Below, piece by piece: positions 1 to 11,930 of a stretch of 64,000 bases of DNA. This DNA is from Hormiphora californensis (taxonomy: Eukaryota; Ctenophora; Tentaculata; Cydippida; Pleurobrachiidae). The DNA is taken from the NCBI GenBank assembly GCA_020137815.1, contig CM035361.1, positions 6,298,631 through 6,362,630 of the forward strand, given 5' to 3'. A program made the translations under genes and the position numbers. The stretch's first letter is position 1, and each line of letters opens with the position of its first letter. The notes under the pieces are model-generated. The model was not told where the DNA came from. It worked only from the letters and a program-made list of their open reading frames with translations, and searched no databases.

Positions 1-103
1 TTGACTTACTTTAAGTAATTTAGCAACATCATTTTTAATTCCAAAACACTGTCTACTGTATCCATATTTCCAATATAAAATTGATATTATACCCTTCATT
101 CAG

Positions 104-1896
104 AGAGCAATTGTTAGTGTTTGCCCAAGTGTTGCCGAAGAGGATGGACACAAACTATAGGAAGTGTGTACCCGCAGTATTCAGGGCGGCTGCGGGGATG
201 CGGTTTTTGGTGAAAGGCGGGGACATGGAGGCGATGGCAGATACGTTTGGCCTGGGGGAGCCAACGATGCGAACCATTGTACTTCAATTTATTGGTACGT
301 AGTACGGCAATACGCTCTCTCGATAAAACTTATTCGACTCTTATTCCTGTAATATCACTTGTTCATTTTTATTGGATATGTATATACCCCTCTGCCCCTC
401 AGATATGGTCAACAGACACCTGCCATTTCCGTCGTTTGATTTCAACAAGATTCACCAAACAGCGGAATATATTGAACGGCGCTTCGGATTCCCTGGTGTC
501 GCTGGTGCGATCGATGGGACCCACTTGCCAGTGACCGTGTGCCATGATGAGAAAATAGATCACTATAACTATAAGGGCCGGTATAGCCTAATCATGTTAG
601 GTAAGCAATACCTCAAGATTTAAGATATACCTTCGCATAAAATAGACGTATGATATTAATTATGTATTATATCTTTAATACGGGTAAAAAACAGACTGGA
701 CAACACCCAACTGTACGAAGTATTTTCATACAATTAATTACAGCGGTTGCTAATGAGAATGAAGAATTCGTATGGGCCAGCATCGGAAATCCGGGAAGAA
801 GAAGCGATGGAGGAGTTCTAAGGGACTCTAACCTTCCTGAAAAAATGTCCAGAATGGAAAATGGGTACCACCTACTGGGTGACAGCGCCTTCCCGTTAAC
901 TCCTTGGCTGCAACGGCCGTATTCAAAAACCAGGGGAGCAGATAATATCATGAGAATTGACGAAAAACAGAAGCACTACAACGATATACACAGTTCTTCT
1001 AGGCAAATGGTAGAAAGAGCTTTTGGTGTTATGAAGCAGCGGTGAGTCTATTTTTCGACAGTATCAAATTTTTACGTCAAGTTTATGCGATTTTGTCTCT
1101 ATTAAGTATGGGAATTCCCACTTCCTGAGAAGTGTGTAAGCACACGGAAAGATTAAAATTAAAATTATGATTTTAAACCCACACACCAGCGACAGTGGAA
1201 AATTATCTCTCATATCTCGGGGGGGGGTGACACGTAACACTTTGTAACACTTTGTAACATGTAACGTGCACAAAATATTTTCTGCACATGTTACGAAGTG
1301 TTACAAGCGTTACAAAGTGTTACAAAGTGTTACAAAGTGTTACAAAATGTTGCAAAATGTTGAAAAAAGTTGCAAAAAATGCCCATTTTGTAACACTTTG
1401 TAACACTTTGTAACACTTTGTAACATTTTGTAACACTTTGTAACATTTTGTAACACTTTGTAACACTTTGTAACACTTTGTAACATGTAACGTGCACAAA
1501 AAGTTTTCTGTACATGTTACAAAGTGTTACAAAGTGTTACGTGTCACCCCCCCCCTATCTCGTGCACCAACTTGACGGCGTATTAATATTACTCGCCTAA
1601 CGGGAAAGGATCTTCCCTATAAAGCCTCGGTCATCCATAGTTTTACATCAAAATTATCTCTCCTAAATGAAAAACACCTGTGTCTTGATTAGAGATACTC
1701 TCTGTTTGCTTCACACGCCAAACATTAAGGATCCACCCTCTGTTCGCAATCCCTAAACTTTGAGCATACCCATCTCCATGCACTTAATCATACTACTTAC
1801 TAAGCAAATTGTGTGACATACATCAATAGAGTGTGATAGTTTTTTGTTCTTTTGCCTGGGCTCTCTAGTACATAATAATTGTGGTCCCTCCCTTTC

Positions 1897-1966
<70 letters not shown>

Positions 1967-1976
1967 TCTCTCTCTC

Positions 1977-2055
<79 letters not shown>

Positions 2056-3500
2056 GTCTCTCACATACACACACACACAGAATCAGATCCCTCGAATGTG
2101 ATCCGATCCACAGAGTGTGCCACCAATTGAATGTGGTAGGCTGCCAAATTTCCGTCAATTTTGTATTAGATGTATTTAGCTAGATGGGACATAAGGGCAA
2201 AATTCCGGTCACCTCATTCTTGTTATACCGGCCCATGTGTGGCCAAAAATGTATCATTCCCCCCGATTGCTGCCTAAAATAGCGATCCTGATAGGGCCAT
2301 GGCCCTCATAAGAGTGTAGAAAACTTTAATGATGTTTGCTTACTTTTAATTTGCCTATTAATGTAACACTAAAATATTGGTTTCAGATTCAGGTGTATGT
2401 ACAGAGGTGCAGCGTTTGACGACAATAAACATTATGTTGATATGTACAGTGCGGTGGTTCGGCTTCACAACTTTTTACGCCCACACCGTGCCCAGGTGAG
2501 AATGGAGAATAATTTAAGTGGTGGCACCTATAATTGCCTAGGTCACACCTTGTGCAGGTGGTACGCAAAACGTGTATTCCCCCTTCTGGCTATCATGGTA
2601 CCTCCTTCACAACCCCCCTCCAACTATCTGCACGTGGGATACTCCAATACTCCATCACTCATTTCTACTTTATAATAGAGACTAGAAAGCCCATTGAAGT
2701 CCTACAACAGCCCCCACCTGTCTCTATGTCTATCTCCCCCTATCACTCTTTGTCTCTCATGTCGTGGTAAAGAATACGGAGGTTGGTAGTGGTAAGATAA
2801 GAGCACTGGTGATAAACATCAAGGGAAATCCCGCTGAATAACATGTAGAATCAGGTGGTAAAGATCCGTAGAATTGTAGCTGTGTAGAGAATCAACGGGG
2901 TACGTAGGTTGAAAGGCTTTGGCAATCAAGGTGGCCCCAGCAGTATATCCCAAAACACCACAGAACACCATAGGAACACGCAACAAACAACTTGCACGTG
3001 CAGTATTCCCCCACAACATCCGATCCCCCTCCCAGGGCACCTCCTTGGCAACCCCCTCTATTTGCACGTGGGATAGGACATACTCATAACCACCAGATGA
3101 TTACATACTTCAATGTTTATTGTCGATTCAGCACGGGAGAGCTCAATCCAATTACGAACCGAGAGCAGCAAACAAATTAAAATAATTCGGTTTTACCAAA
3201 CAATTGTTTCGATCCTAGATGGATCTCTTCAGTGGATCTCTTCAGTGGAGTAAAACCGACTTGTTTTAATTTGTAATAGAGATGATTATGATACAACCTC
3301 TCCCCTCCCTTAATCTATTTGTTATAAATTTCCCTATTCAGGATACTTCGGATAATAGACCTGGACCAGCAGGACCATCAGGGTCATCAGAGACCCAAGA
3401 ACAACATTTAGATGTTGATAGTGAAGATCTGTTAGGCGCCGAGATGGAGAGGGATAGAATTATGGAACTACTTTGGGCAAACCGTCGAGGCCGCGTGTAG
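104..3500 (+). CDS. HARBI1-like PIF/Harbinger DDE nuclease, five exons, 5' end outside window
   Basis: Exons at about 104-294, 403-600, 744-1041, 2387-2495 and 3342-3500, all with GT-AG introns. Junction phases agree throughout (1, 1, 2, 0). The product resembles the DDE nuclease of Harbinger transposons and the domesticated animal gene HARBI1. Exon 1 carries the N-terminal helical segment (LPKRMDTNYRKCV, FGLGEPTM). Exon 2 has the first catalytic Asp in GAIDGTHLP. Exon 3 has the second Asp in GDSAFPLTPW and the catalytic Glu in VERAFGVMKQR. Exon 4 gives the usual RLHNFLRPH ending and exon 5 a Ser/Glu-rich tail that stops at 3500. There is no stop or frameshift, so the part seen is intact. Exon 1 is entered at an acceptor near 102-103, so the start codon lies upstream. 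It could be an active Harbinger transposase or a host gene; I saw no MYB-like partner gene or terminal repeats. Family assignment is confident. Confidence 0.85.
1219..1555. mobile_element. 337-bp MITE with G9/C9 termini
   Basis: Lies in intron 3 of the Harbinger-like gene. It begins with nine G then TGACACGTAACA and ends with the exact reverse complement. The interior is an array of an 11-mer like TAACACTTTGT in both orientations, giving a long imperfect palindrome. TATCTC flanks both ends (1213-1218 and 1556-1561) and looks like a target-site duplication. It has no coding capacity. The superfamily is not recognised. Confidence 0.7.
1901..2050. repeat. (CT)n microsatellite
   Basis: About 150 bp of nearly pure CT, followed by a short CA run. 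It lies in intron 3 of the Harbinger-like gene. Long Ser-Leu or Arg-Glu reading frames over it are low-complexity artefacts. Confidence 0.95.
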
Positions 3501-3679
3501 AATGATAAGGTAAGATATTGATTTATTTTGCCTGTATTTTGCAACGGATCAAGAATTTCAATATCTTCTCTGGCTGCCATACTCACTATCTTGTATCTCC
3601 CACACATACACGTCCCATAGATGAACAGTTGAAGGGGAATGTAACCGATGTGTCAATCACGGTTGAGTTTGTTAAATGT

Positions 3680-3820
3680 CATTGATGAGATCTGTTCATA
3701 TTCAGGATTAAATAGGGACGGAAATTAAAAATATATTTGGCGAGGGCCGAGCTCTACGCGTCTATTGAGCTACCCCTAATTTTCCTCCCTATTTAATCTT
3801 GAACCGATCTCATTCATGAT
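3680..3820. repeat. Degenerate palindromic element with tRNA remnant
   Basis: Inverted arms (GATTAAATAGGGACGG on the left; reverse complement of GATTAAATAGGGAGG on the right) flank a core at about 3739-3775. Read on the minus strand, the core keeps an A-box-like GGTAGCTCAATAG and a 3' end CGGCCCTCGCC. The anticodon and T-arm region is deleted. It is a decayed copy of the element at 20941-21447. Confidence 0.6.
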
Positions 3821-4756
3821 GTTTTGCACCGTACATTTCTCCTACCATTGTCACTGAGTTCACCACCTACTTTCCAAACCGTTCACGTTAACAGCCCGTC
3901 ACTCCTACCAAAGCATTAACCCCTGTCTCCTTCCACTTCCAGTTTGAGTTATGCACAACGTCAGCGGATTTATGGATAGATAATCGGTATAAAGAATTGG
4001 GTTAGTTGAGAACATGAAACATGCTGCCAGACAAAACCCACTACACCACCCTTCCCACTCCAACCGCCACATCTAACACAAAGTGGTCTGGAACAGCGGT
4101 AACACTCGCCAGAAACCGAGAATCAGATCGGACTTTTCAGATGTAAATCTGACACACACGTAAACTATGAACTAAATGAACAACTTGTGATTGTGTGTAG
4201 GATGTTGAGTAGGATTTTGAGTTGCATATTCTAGTCTCTCAGAGTCTCCTGTAAACACCTACTCAAGGAGTTCCACAAAAAAGGAATCATTTCCAAATGA
4301 ACGGTATACTGAACCGGTTTAATATAAGCTGATTAAACTTTTATTAAACGCAATTGATACTTTTGTTGACTGATGTGTATTACATTTTCTTAGTACCCAT
4401 CAAAATCTTTTGTTTTTTCTGCTCCAAGTTCCAACAAGCCAATTCCCTTCATCACCACTTCTTTAGTGGCCACTCAGATTCAGATAATGTAGCGCGCGAT
4501 GCAACGGTTTCGAGGAAAGATTTTTTCAGCACTCTTTCTGCGCGTTTTGTTGGATTTTAACGAGGTTTGTCAGCGTTAAAATTTTGACGGCGTGTTTAAA
4601 TTTTAACATCCGTCAAATTGGTGCGTGAGATCGTTACGTTAAGAATGGGGGAGAGAAAATTTAACGGCCGCTGGTGTGTGCAGCGTTAAAATTAAAATTT
4701 TAATTTTAATTTTAACTTTGGTGTGTGGTGACCCATACTCCCTCCCGCGCGGGCAT
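3821..4756. other. Intergenic, no gene seen
   Basis: No supportable exon. The last 180 bp is AT-rich with repeated TTAAAATTTT-type words (4570-4725). Confidence 0.5.
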
Positions 4757-4872
4757 CTATTCAATAGACGCACTGCAGAGCAGTGCGTCTATTGAGCTGT
4801 AATGCACGGGTCCCGAAGGGAACCGTGCATTACAGCCCTGTAAATCCCGAGCGTCAGCGAGGGGTTTACAGG
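4757..4872. repeat. Three consecutive hairpins
   Basis: Stem 1 pairs 4761-4775 with 4781-4795 (15 perfect bp, 5-nt loop). Stem 2 pairs 4797-4809 with 4823-4835, with an inner TCCC/GGGA stem. Stem 3 pairs 4837-4844 with 4865-4872, extended by TCCC/GGGG. They lie end to end with one or two spacer bases. The 15-mer of stem 1 recurs degraded around 5250 and 5325, and GCCAGCGGGGTCTATA near 5340 is the inverse of a segment near 4905, so the whole 4.75-5.36 kb interval may be one foldback element. Confidence 0.75.
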
Positions 4873-5356
4873 TATATTTGCACGCAAGGGAGGGAGTTGT
4901 GTTCTATAGACCCCGCTGGCGGGCACCTAGAAGCAAAACAAGCACAAATTAGGTGGTTTTCAAACAGAGAGCTCACACAAAACGGGTCAAACAGTTGGAA
5001 ATGAAGCTACAGAGTGCCTCTCTACATTCATACACACTCGTAACAATCGTCGTAACAGTTTCAAAGGGTGGAATGCAGAGAGAGAGATTACAGTTAATTG
5101 TGGGTCATGAGCAACAGTTGCAACAGACTGGCGGGCGCCAAATCTAGACAGAGAGCGTTGTAGGTTGTACACACACTCCCTCTTGTGTTACCAAGTCATT
5201 TTATCGTGTTTCCAGTGATTATTTGTGATCTTTACACAAATCTGTAAGAGGGCGTGCGTCTATCGAGACACAAACTCACGGCAGTGCACGGCCCAATAGA
5301 CCAGTGCAAATTGTTTGAGCGCGCCGTGCGTCTATTTCAGCCAGCGGGGTCTATAA

Positions 5357-5942
5357 TAGTTAGTAGTTGTCATGTTATGTTGCAAAACAAGGAACTCCGT
5401 TTCATCTGAGCTGCCCCGTCCCACGGAGTGTCTGTGTATTAAAAAACGAATCCTCTGGTGCCGGGCTCATTCGACCATACCGAGACTCCTTCAATTTACT
5501 CTTGAACTGTTGGAAAGGATCGATGGTGGGAGGACAAATATACGAAGTGAGTCCCAAGATACAGTGCTGCTTGTAGTCGTATTACTGTAATGGAAATACA
5601 GTAAGTCGTCTTACTGTATCTCAGTTTTCCATTACCGGGACGAAGTGAGTCCCTTAAGTTACCAACGAGAGAGGGTCGGTACATCTACTACAGGGTCCTT
5701 GATTGATTCAGCATTTAGGGGATGTGCTTTTGGTTGTCATTGATTCGTACTCAAATTTGATAGTGGTTCAGGGCCGGGTTCTGCCAAAGAGTTTATAATG
5801 GCAAGCTAAAAGGTCTGGACAGCGCCTGGATCAGGACTGGGGTTGTAAAAATCTACAGTCCCCCTCGTGCATACTCCGACTCGGGAGGGGCACTGGGCAG
5901 TTGTTATAGCGTATTCAAAGTTGGGTGGTTAAATTTATCTAA
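5357..5942. other. No gene recognised upstream of the splice-site array
   Basis: Short open frames only, none family-like. The interval includes a 16-bp inverted pair around 5580-5610 (TACTGTAA...TTACTGTA). If the NHL gene has 5' exons, none is identifiable here. Confidence 0.4.
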
Positions 5943-6912
5943 CTTTCAACTCTCTCTTTCCTACAGGTAGCCTGAGCTCTCTAACACTAACCTCTCTCTC
6001 TTTCCTACAGGTAGCCTGAGTTCTCTGACACTAACCTCTCTCTCTTCCCTACAGGTAGCCTGAGCTCTCTAACACTAACCTCTCTCTCTTTCCTACAGGT
6101 AGCCTGAGCTCTCTAACACTAACCCCTCTCTCTTTCCTACAGGTAGTCTGAGCTCTCTAACCTCTCTCTCTCTTTCCTACAGGTAGCCTGAGCTCTCTAA
6201 CACTCTCCTCTCTCTCTATTTCCTACAGGTAGCCTGAGCTCTCTAACCTCTCTCTCTCTTTCCTACAGGCAGCCTGAGCTCTCTAACACTAACCTCTCTC
6301 TCTTTCCTACAGGTAGCCTGAGCTCTCTAACACTAACCTCTCTCACTTTCCTACAGGCAGCCTGAGTTCTCTAATACTAACCCCTCTCTCTTTCCTACAG
6401 GTAGCCTGAGTTCTCTAACACTAACCTCTCTCTATTTCCTACAGGTAGCCTGAGCTCTCTAACACTAACCTCTCTCTCTCTTTCCTACAGGTAGCCTGAG
6501 TTCTCTAACACTAACCTCTCTCTCTTCCCTACAGGCAGCCTGAGTTCTCTAACACTAACCTCTCTCTCTATTTCCTACAGGTAGCCTGAGTTCTCTAACA
6601 CTCACCTCTCTCTATTTCCTACAGGTAGCCTGAGTTCTCTAACACTCACCTCTCTCTCTTTCCTACAGGTAGCCTGAGTTCTCTAACACTCACCTCTCTC
6701 TCTCTTTCCTACAGGTAGCCTGAGTTCTCTAACACTAACATCTCTCTATTTCCTACAGGTAGCCTGAGTTCTCTAACACTTACCTCTCTCTCTCTTTCCT
6801 ACAGGTAGCCTGAGTTCTCTAACACTCACCTCTCTTTCTTTCCTACAGGTAGCCTGAGTTCTCTAACACTAACCTCTCTCTCTCTTTACTACAGGTAGCC
6901 TGAGTTCTCTAA
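5943..6912 (+). repeat. Tandem 3' splice-site array, block 1 (about 22 units)
   Basis: Units of about 37-46 bp. Each contains a branch-point-like CTAAC, a CT tract, the acceptor CCTACAG, and then GTAGCCTGAG(C/T)TCTCT, which is the first 17 bases of the NHL-gene exon at 11931. Each unit is therefore a full 3' splice site plus the start of that exon. It is continuous with block 2 except for a foldback insertion. Units vary mainly in CT-tract length and C/T at one exon position. Confidence 0.92.
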
Positions 6913-9400
6913 CCCTTTAAGGACGAGAAGGATTGGCTCGATAGATTTTTCTAATTTTTCGTTTATAAGTAGATATTATTACCACAAAATACCTCGAAAA
7001 AGAAATTTGAAGTTTCGACATGTAGTTTTTGCTGGGCCCACTGTGTCATATATGACTCTATCGTCCGTAAGGGAATTCTAGCAATAAATGTCATTTGTGC
7101 AAAAGTAGGGGTCCAATAGTCAAATTTTATGCTTTGAGGCAGTCTATAGCTATAATTTCTACAATCTTGAACGGTTTTTACTAGAAAAATACCCCAAATT
7201 CTACATTTTGTATCATATATGACTCTATCGTCCCAATTGGTAAATTCTCCAAAAACATCCATAACTCGGGCTAGAAAAGGAGCTAAGAGTCAAATCAGGG
7301 CACTAAACTGTGTAGAATCATCGCATTAGTGGGGGTAGAGCACATATTTAGGTCGCTATCTTGCCCCCTAATTGAGATAATTAATTAATTAGCCAATTAT
7401 CTGTCCCGCGCATGCTAATAAATGAAACTTTGCTTTGGGAAGGAGTTATGAGGCAAATGGGGGCACTAAAATGTGTAGAATCATCACATTAGTGGGGTTA
7501 GAGCACATATTTAGGTCTCTATCTGGACCCCTAATTGAGATAATTGGATAATTAGCTAATTAGTTGCCCTCCAGCGCTAAAAAATTAAATTTGGCGGAGT
7601 ATACAAGACAAATGGGGGCACTAAAATGTGTAAAATCGTCGCCTTAGTAGAGGCAGAGCACATAGCTGAGTTTCTATTCCCGCTCCTAATTGAGATAATT
7701 GGATAATTAGCTAATTGACGGTTGCATAATGCCCCCTTTTCACCATATACCGTTGAATACCGTTGAATACCGTTGAATACTGTTCAATCTAAGGATCTTT
7801 TGGCATCCCTTTACCCCATTTGTATCACCTTTGACTCATTTTACACAATAATATAGCACTCTATACAACCCTAGACGCCGACTTCAGCTCTGTACAACCC
7901 CCTTGCTTCATCCTACTCCTAGCTAGACCTCTCATACATCATACTAAACGCCTTCCACAGATCATCTTTATTTCCGATGGAGTTCATGAGAAGTTTCCTT
8001 AGTGGCAAATGAGATTGTGAGAGCGATGAGAAGAAATAATGTAGGGGGAATCTAAACTGTGTGTCCAATAATAAAATGGGAAACTGTAGTACATTAGGGG
8101 TTGAACGTCTTGTTACAAGTAGGAGCAATAGGATATCCCAAAAAAATCGGTTAGGAAGGTGTATGGATCTCGAAATTATGAGAGGTCTAGGATTAAGCAA
8201 GAGGGTTCTAAAGAGCTGAAGGCGGTGTCTAGGGTTGTATAGAGTGCTATATTAGTGTGTAAAACGAGTCAAAGGTGATACAAATGGGTAAAGGGATGCT
8301 AGAAGGGCCTAAGATTGAACAAAAGAGCTCAGGATTAGCCAGAAACCACGGTTTATGGTGAAAAGGGGGGCATTATGCAACCGTCAATTAGCTAATTATC
8401 CAATTATCTCAATTAGGAGCGGGAATAGAAACTCAGCTATGTGCTCTGCCTCTACTAAGGCGACGATTTTACACATTTTAGTGCCCCCATTTGTCTTGTA
8501 TACTCCGCCAAATTTAATTTTTTAGCGCTGGAGGGCAACTAATTAGCTAATTATCCAATTATCTCAATTAGGGGTCCAGATAGAGACCTAAATATGTGCT
8601 CTAACCCCACTAATGTGATGATTCTACACATTTTAGTGCCCCCATTTGCCTCATAACTCCTTCCCAAAGCAAAGTTTCATTTATTAGCATGCGCGGGACA
8701 GATAATTGGCTAATTAATTAATTATCTCAATTAGGGGGCAAGATAGCGACCTAAATATGTGCTCTACCCCCACTAATGCGATGATTCTACACAGTTTAGT
8801 GCCCTGATTTGACTCTTAGCTCCTTTTCTAGCCCGAGTTATGGATGTTTTTGGAGAATTTACTAATTGGGACGATAGAGTCATATATGATACAAAATGTA
8901 GAATTTGGGGTATTTTTCTAGTAAAAACCGTTCAAGATTGTAGAAATTATAGCTATAGACTGCCTCAAAGCATAAAATTTGACTATTGGACCCCTACTTT
9001 TGCACAAATGACATTTGTTGCTAGAATTCCCTTACGGACGATAGAGTCATATATGATACAACGACTAAAACGTTAATAACTCATTCAATTTTCAATATTT
9101 TTTGATGCGGTTTTTTGCATTTGATTTGTTATGTCAGGTAGTTTTATCCCTTCAAAGGATTATATGTGCCCCTCAAAAACAAAAATTTGAGAGGGGTTTT
9201 TAAAAAAAGGCTTAAATTAGCCTCCCGAGAAGGGCCATAAAAAAATTTCTTCGATTTTCCGAGCAGATTTGGACGTGGTTTTGGGTTCAAAATCCCTAAA
9301 ACTAGCTTGTGACAAAAAATTAGCCACCTAGACATCATGTAGCGCCTTCCATACGGTCTAGAATGGACCGTGTCATATATGACCTATCGCCCTCAAAGGG
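6913..9400. mobile_element. 2.5-kb foldback element inserted in the splice-site array
   Basis: Two arms of about 1.1 kb are near-perfect inverted copies, around a loop of roughly 250 bp (about 7940-8190). The ends are CCCTTTAAGGACG and the reverse complement of CCCTTTGAGGGCG. The flanking array reads CTAA on both sides (6909-6912 and 9401-9404), fitting a 4-bp target duplication. The CCC-start inverted termini and 4-bp duplication recall piggyBac elements, which normally use TTAA, so this is inference only. The arms contain several TCATATATGAC palindromes. The small frame seen in both arms, starting MDVFGEFTNWDD, has no known homologue and is probably not a gene. Confidence 0.8.
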
Positions 9401-11930
9401 CTAACACTAACCTCTCTCTCTTCCCTACAGGTAGCCTGAGTTCTCTAACACTCACCTCTCTCTCTTCCCTACAGGTAGCCTGAGCTCTCTAACACTAACC
9501 TCTCTCTCTCTTTACTACAGGTAGCCTGAGTTCTCTAACACTAACCTCTCTCTTTTTCCTACAGGCAGCCTGAGTTCTCTAACACTAACATCTCTCTCTT
9601 TCCTACAGGTAGCCTGAGTTCTCTAACACTAACCTCTCTCTCTTTCCTACAGGTAGCCTGAGCTCTCTAACACTAACCTTTTACTTTCCTACAGGTATCC
9701 TGAGCTCTCTAACACTAACCTCTCTCTCTTTCCTACAGGTAGCCTGAGTTCTCTAACCTCTCTCTCTTTCCTACAGGTAGCCTGAGTTCTCTAACCTCTC
9801 TCTCTTTCCTACAGGTAGCCTGAGTTCTCTAACACTCACCTCTCTCTCTTTCCTACAGGTAGCCTGAGCTCTCTAACACTAACATCTCTCTCTCTTCCCT
9901 ACAGGTAGCCTGAGTTCTCTAACACTAACATCTCTCTTTCCTACAGGTAGCCTGAGTTCTCTAACACTAACCTTTTACTTTCCTACAGGTAGCCTGAGTT
10001 CTCTAACGCTAACCTCTCTCTCTCTCTTTCCTACAGGTAGCCTGAGTTCTCTAACACTAACCTCTCTCTCTTCCCTACAGGTAGCCTGAGTTCTCTAACA
10101 CTAACCTCTTTCCTACAGGCAGCCTGAGTTCTCTAACACTAACCTCTCTCTCTTTCCTACAGGTAGCCTGAGTTCTCTAACACTAACCTCTCTCTCTCTT
10201 TCCTACAGGTAGCCTGAGTTCTCTAACACTAACCTCTCTCTCTCTCTTTCCTACAGGTAGCCTGAGTTCTCTAACACTAACCTCTCTCTTTTTCCTACAG
10301 GTAGCCTGAGTTCTCTAACACTAACCTCTCTCTATTTCCTACAGGTAGCCTGAGTTCTCTAACACTCACCTCTCTCTCTTTCCTACAGGTAGCCTGAGTT
10401 CTCTAACACTAACCTCTCTCTTTACTACAGGTAGCCTGAGTTCTCTAACACTAACCTCTCTCTCTCTTTCCTACAGGTAGCCTGAGTTCTCTAACACTAA
10501 CCTCTCTCTCTTTCCTACAGGTAGCCTGAGTTCTCTAACGCTAACCTCTCTCTCTTTCCTACAGGTAGCCTGAGTTCTCTAACGCTAACCTCTCTCTCTC
10601 TCTTTCCTACAGGTAGCCTGAGTTCTCTAACACTAACCTCTCTCTCTTTCCTACAGGTAGCCTGAGTTCTCTAACACTAACCTCTCTCTCTTTCCTACAG
10701 GTAGCCTGAGTTCTCTAACACTAACCTCTCTCTTTCCTACAGGCAGCCTGAGTTCTCTAACACTAACCTCTCTCTCTCTTTCCTACAGGTAGCCTGAGTT
10801 CTCTAACACTAACCTCTCTCTTTCCTACAGGCAGCCTGAGTTCTCTAATACTAACCCCTCTCTCTTTCCTACAGGTAGCCTGAGTTCTCTAACACTAACC
10901 TCTCTCTATTTCCTACAGGTAGCCTGAGTTCTCTAACACTAACCTCTCTCTCTCTTTCCTACAGGTAGCCTGAGTTCTCTAACACTAACCTCTCTCTATT
11001 TCCTACAGGTAGCCTGAGTTCTCTAACACTAACCTCTCTCTCTCTTTACTACAGGTAGCCTGAGTTCTCTAACACTCACCTCTCTCTCTTTCCTACAGGT
11101 AGCCTGAGTTCTCTAACACTAACCTCTCTCTCTCTTTCCTACAGGTAGCCTGAGTTCTCTAACACTAACCTCTCTCTCTTCCCTACAGGTAGCCTGAGTT
11201 CTCTAACACTAACCTCTCTCTTTCCTACAGGTAGCCTGAGTTCTCTAACACTAACCTCTCTCTCTCTTTACTACAGGTAGCCTGAGTTCTCTAACACTCA
11301 CCTCTCTCTCTTTCCTACAGGTAGCCTGAGTTCTCTAACACTAACCTCTCTCTCTCTTTCCTACAGGTAGCCTGAGTTCTCTAACACTAACCTCTCTCTC
11401 TTCCCTACAGGTAGCCTGAGTTCTCTAACACTAACCTCTCTCTTTCCTACAGGCAGCCTGAGTTCTCTAACACTAACCTCTCTCTCTTTCCTACAGGTAG
11501 CCTGAGTTCTCTAACACTCACCTCTCTCTATTTCCTACAGGTAGCCTGAGTTCTCTAACACTAACCTCTCTCTCTTTCCTACAGGTAGCCTGAGCTCTCT
11601 AACACTAACCTCTCTCTCTTTCCTACAGGTAGCCTGAGTTCTCTAACACTAACCTCTCTCTCTTTCCTACAGGTAGCCTGAGTTCTCTAACACTAACCTC
11701 TCTCTCTTTCCTACAGGTAGCCTGAGCTCTCTAACACTAACCTCTCTCTCTCTTTCCTACAGGTAGCCTGAGTTCTCTAACACTAACCTCTCTCTTTACT
11801 ACAGGTAGCCTGAGTTCTCTAACACTAACCTCTCTCTCTCTTTCCTACAGGTAGCCTGAGTTCTCTAACACTAACCTCTCTCTTTTTCCTACAGGTAGCC
11901 TGAGCTCGCTAACCTCTCCCTTTCCTACAG
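9401..11930 (+). repeat. Tandem 3' splice-site array, block 2 (about 60 units)
   Basis: Same unit as block 1: CTAAC, CT tract, CTACAG, then GTAGCCTGAGTTCTCT. The final unit ends at 11930, exactly where the protein-coding NHL exon begins. Common unit lengths are 42 and 44 bp. Multiples of three keep the exon frame open into the next unit, while 44-bp units bring TGA into frame. Confidence 0.92.

Noticed and set aside
1753-2183. Ser-Leu and Arg-Glu open frames over CT/GA runs (also 23025, 46246, 55835, 60214)
   Set aside because: Pure dinucleotide repeats are open in all frames; no gene signal.
6963-9076. Frame MDVFGEFTNWDD... found in both arms of the foldback
   Set aside because: Mirror copies of inverted arms, truncated, no family; most likely non-coding.
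5943-11930. CRISPR-like array
   Set aside because: Repeats are contiguous with no unique spacers, the DNA is eukaryotic, and the unit is a splice site.
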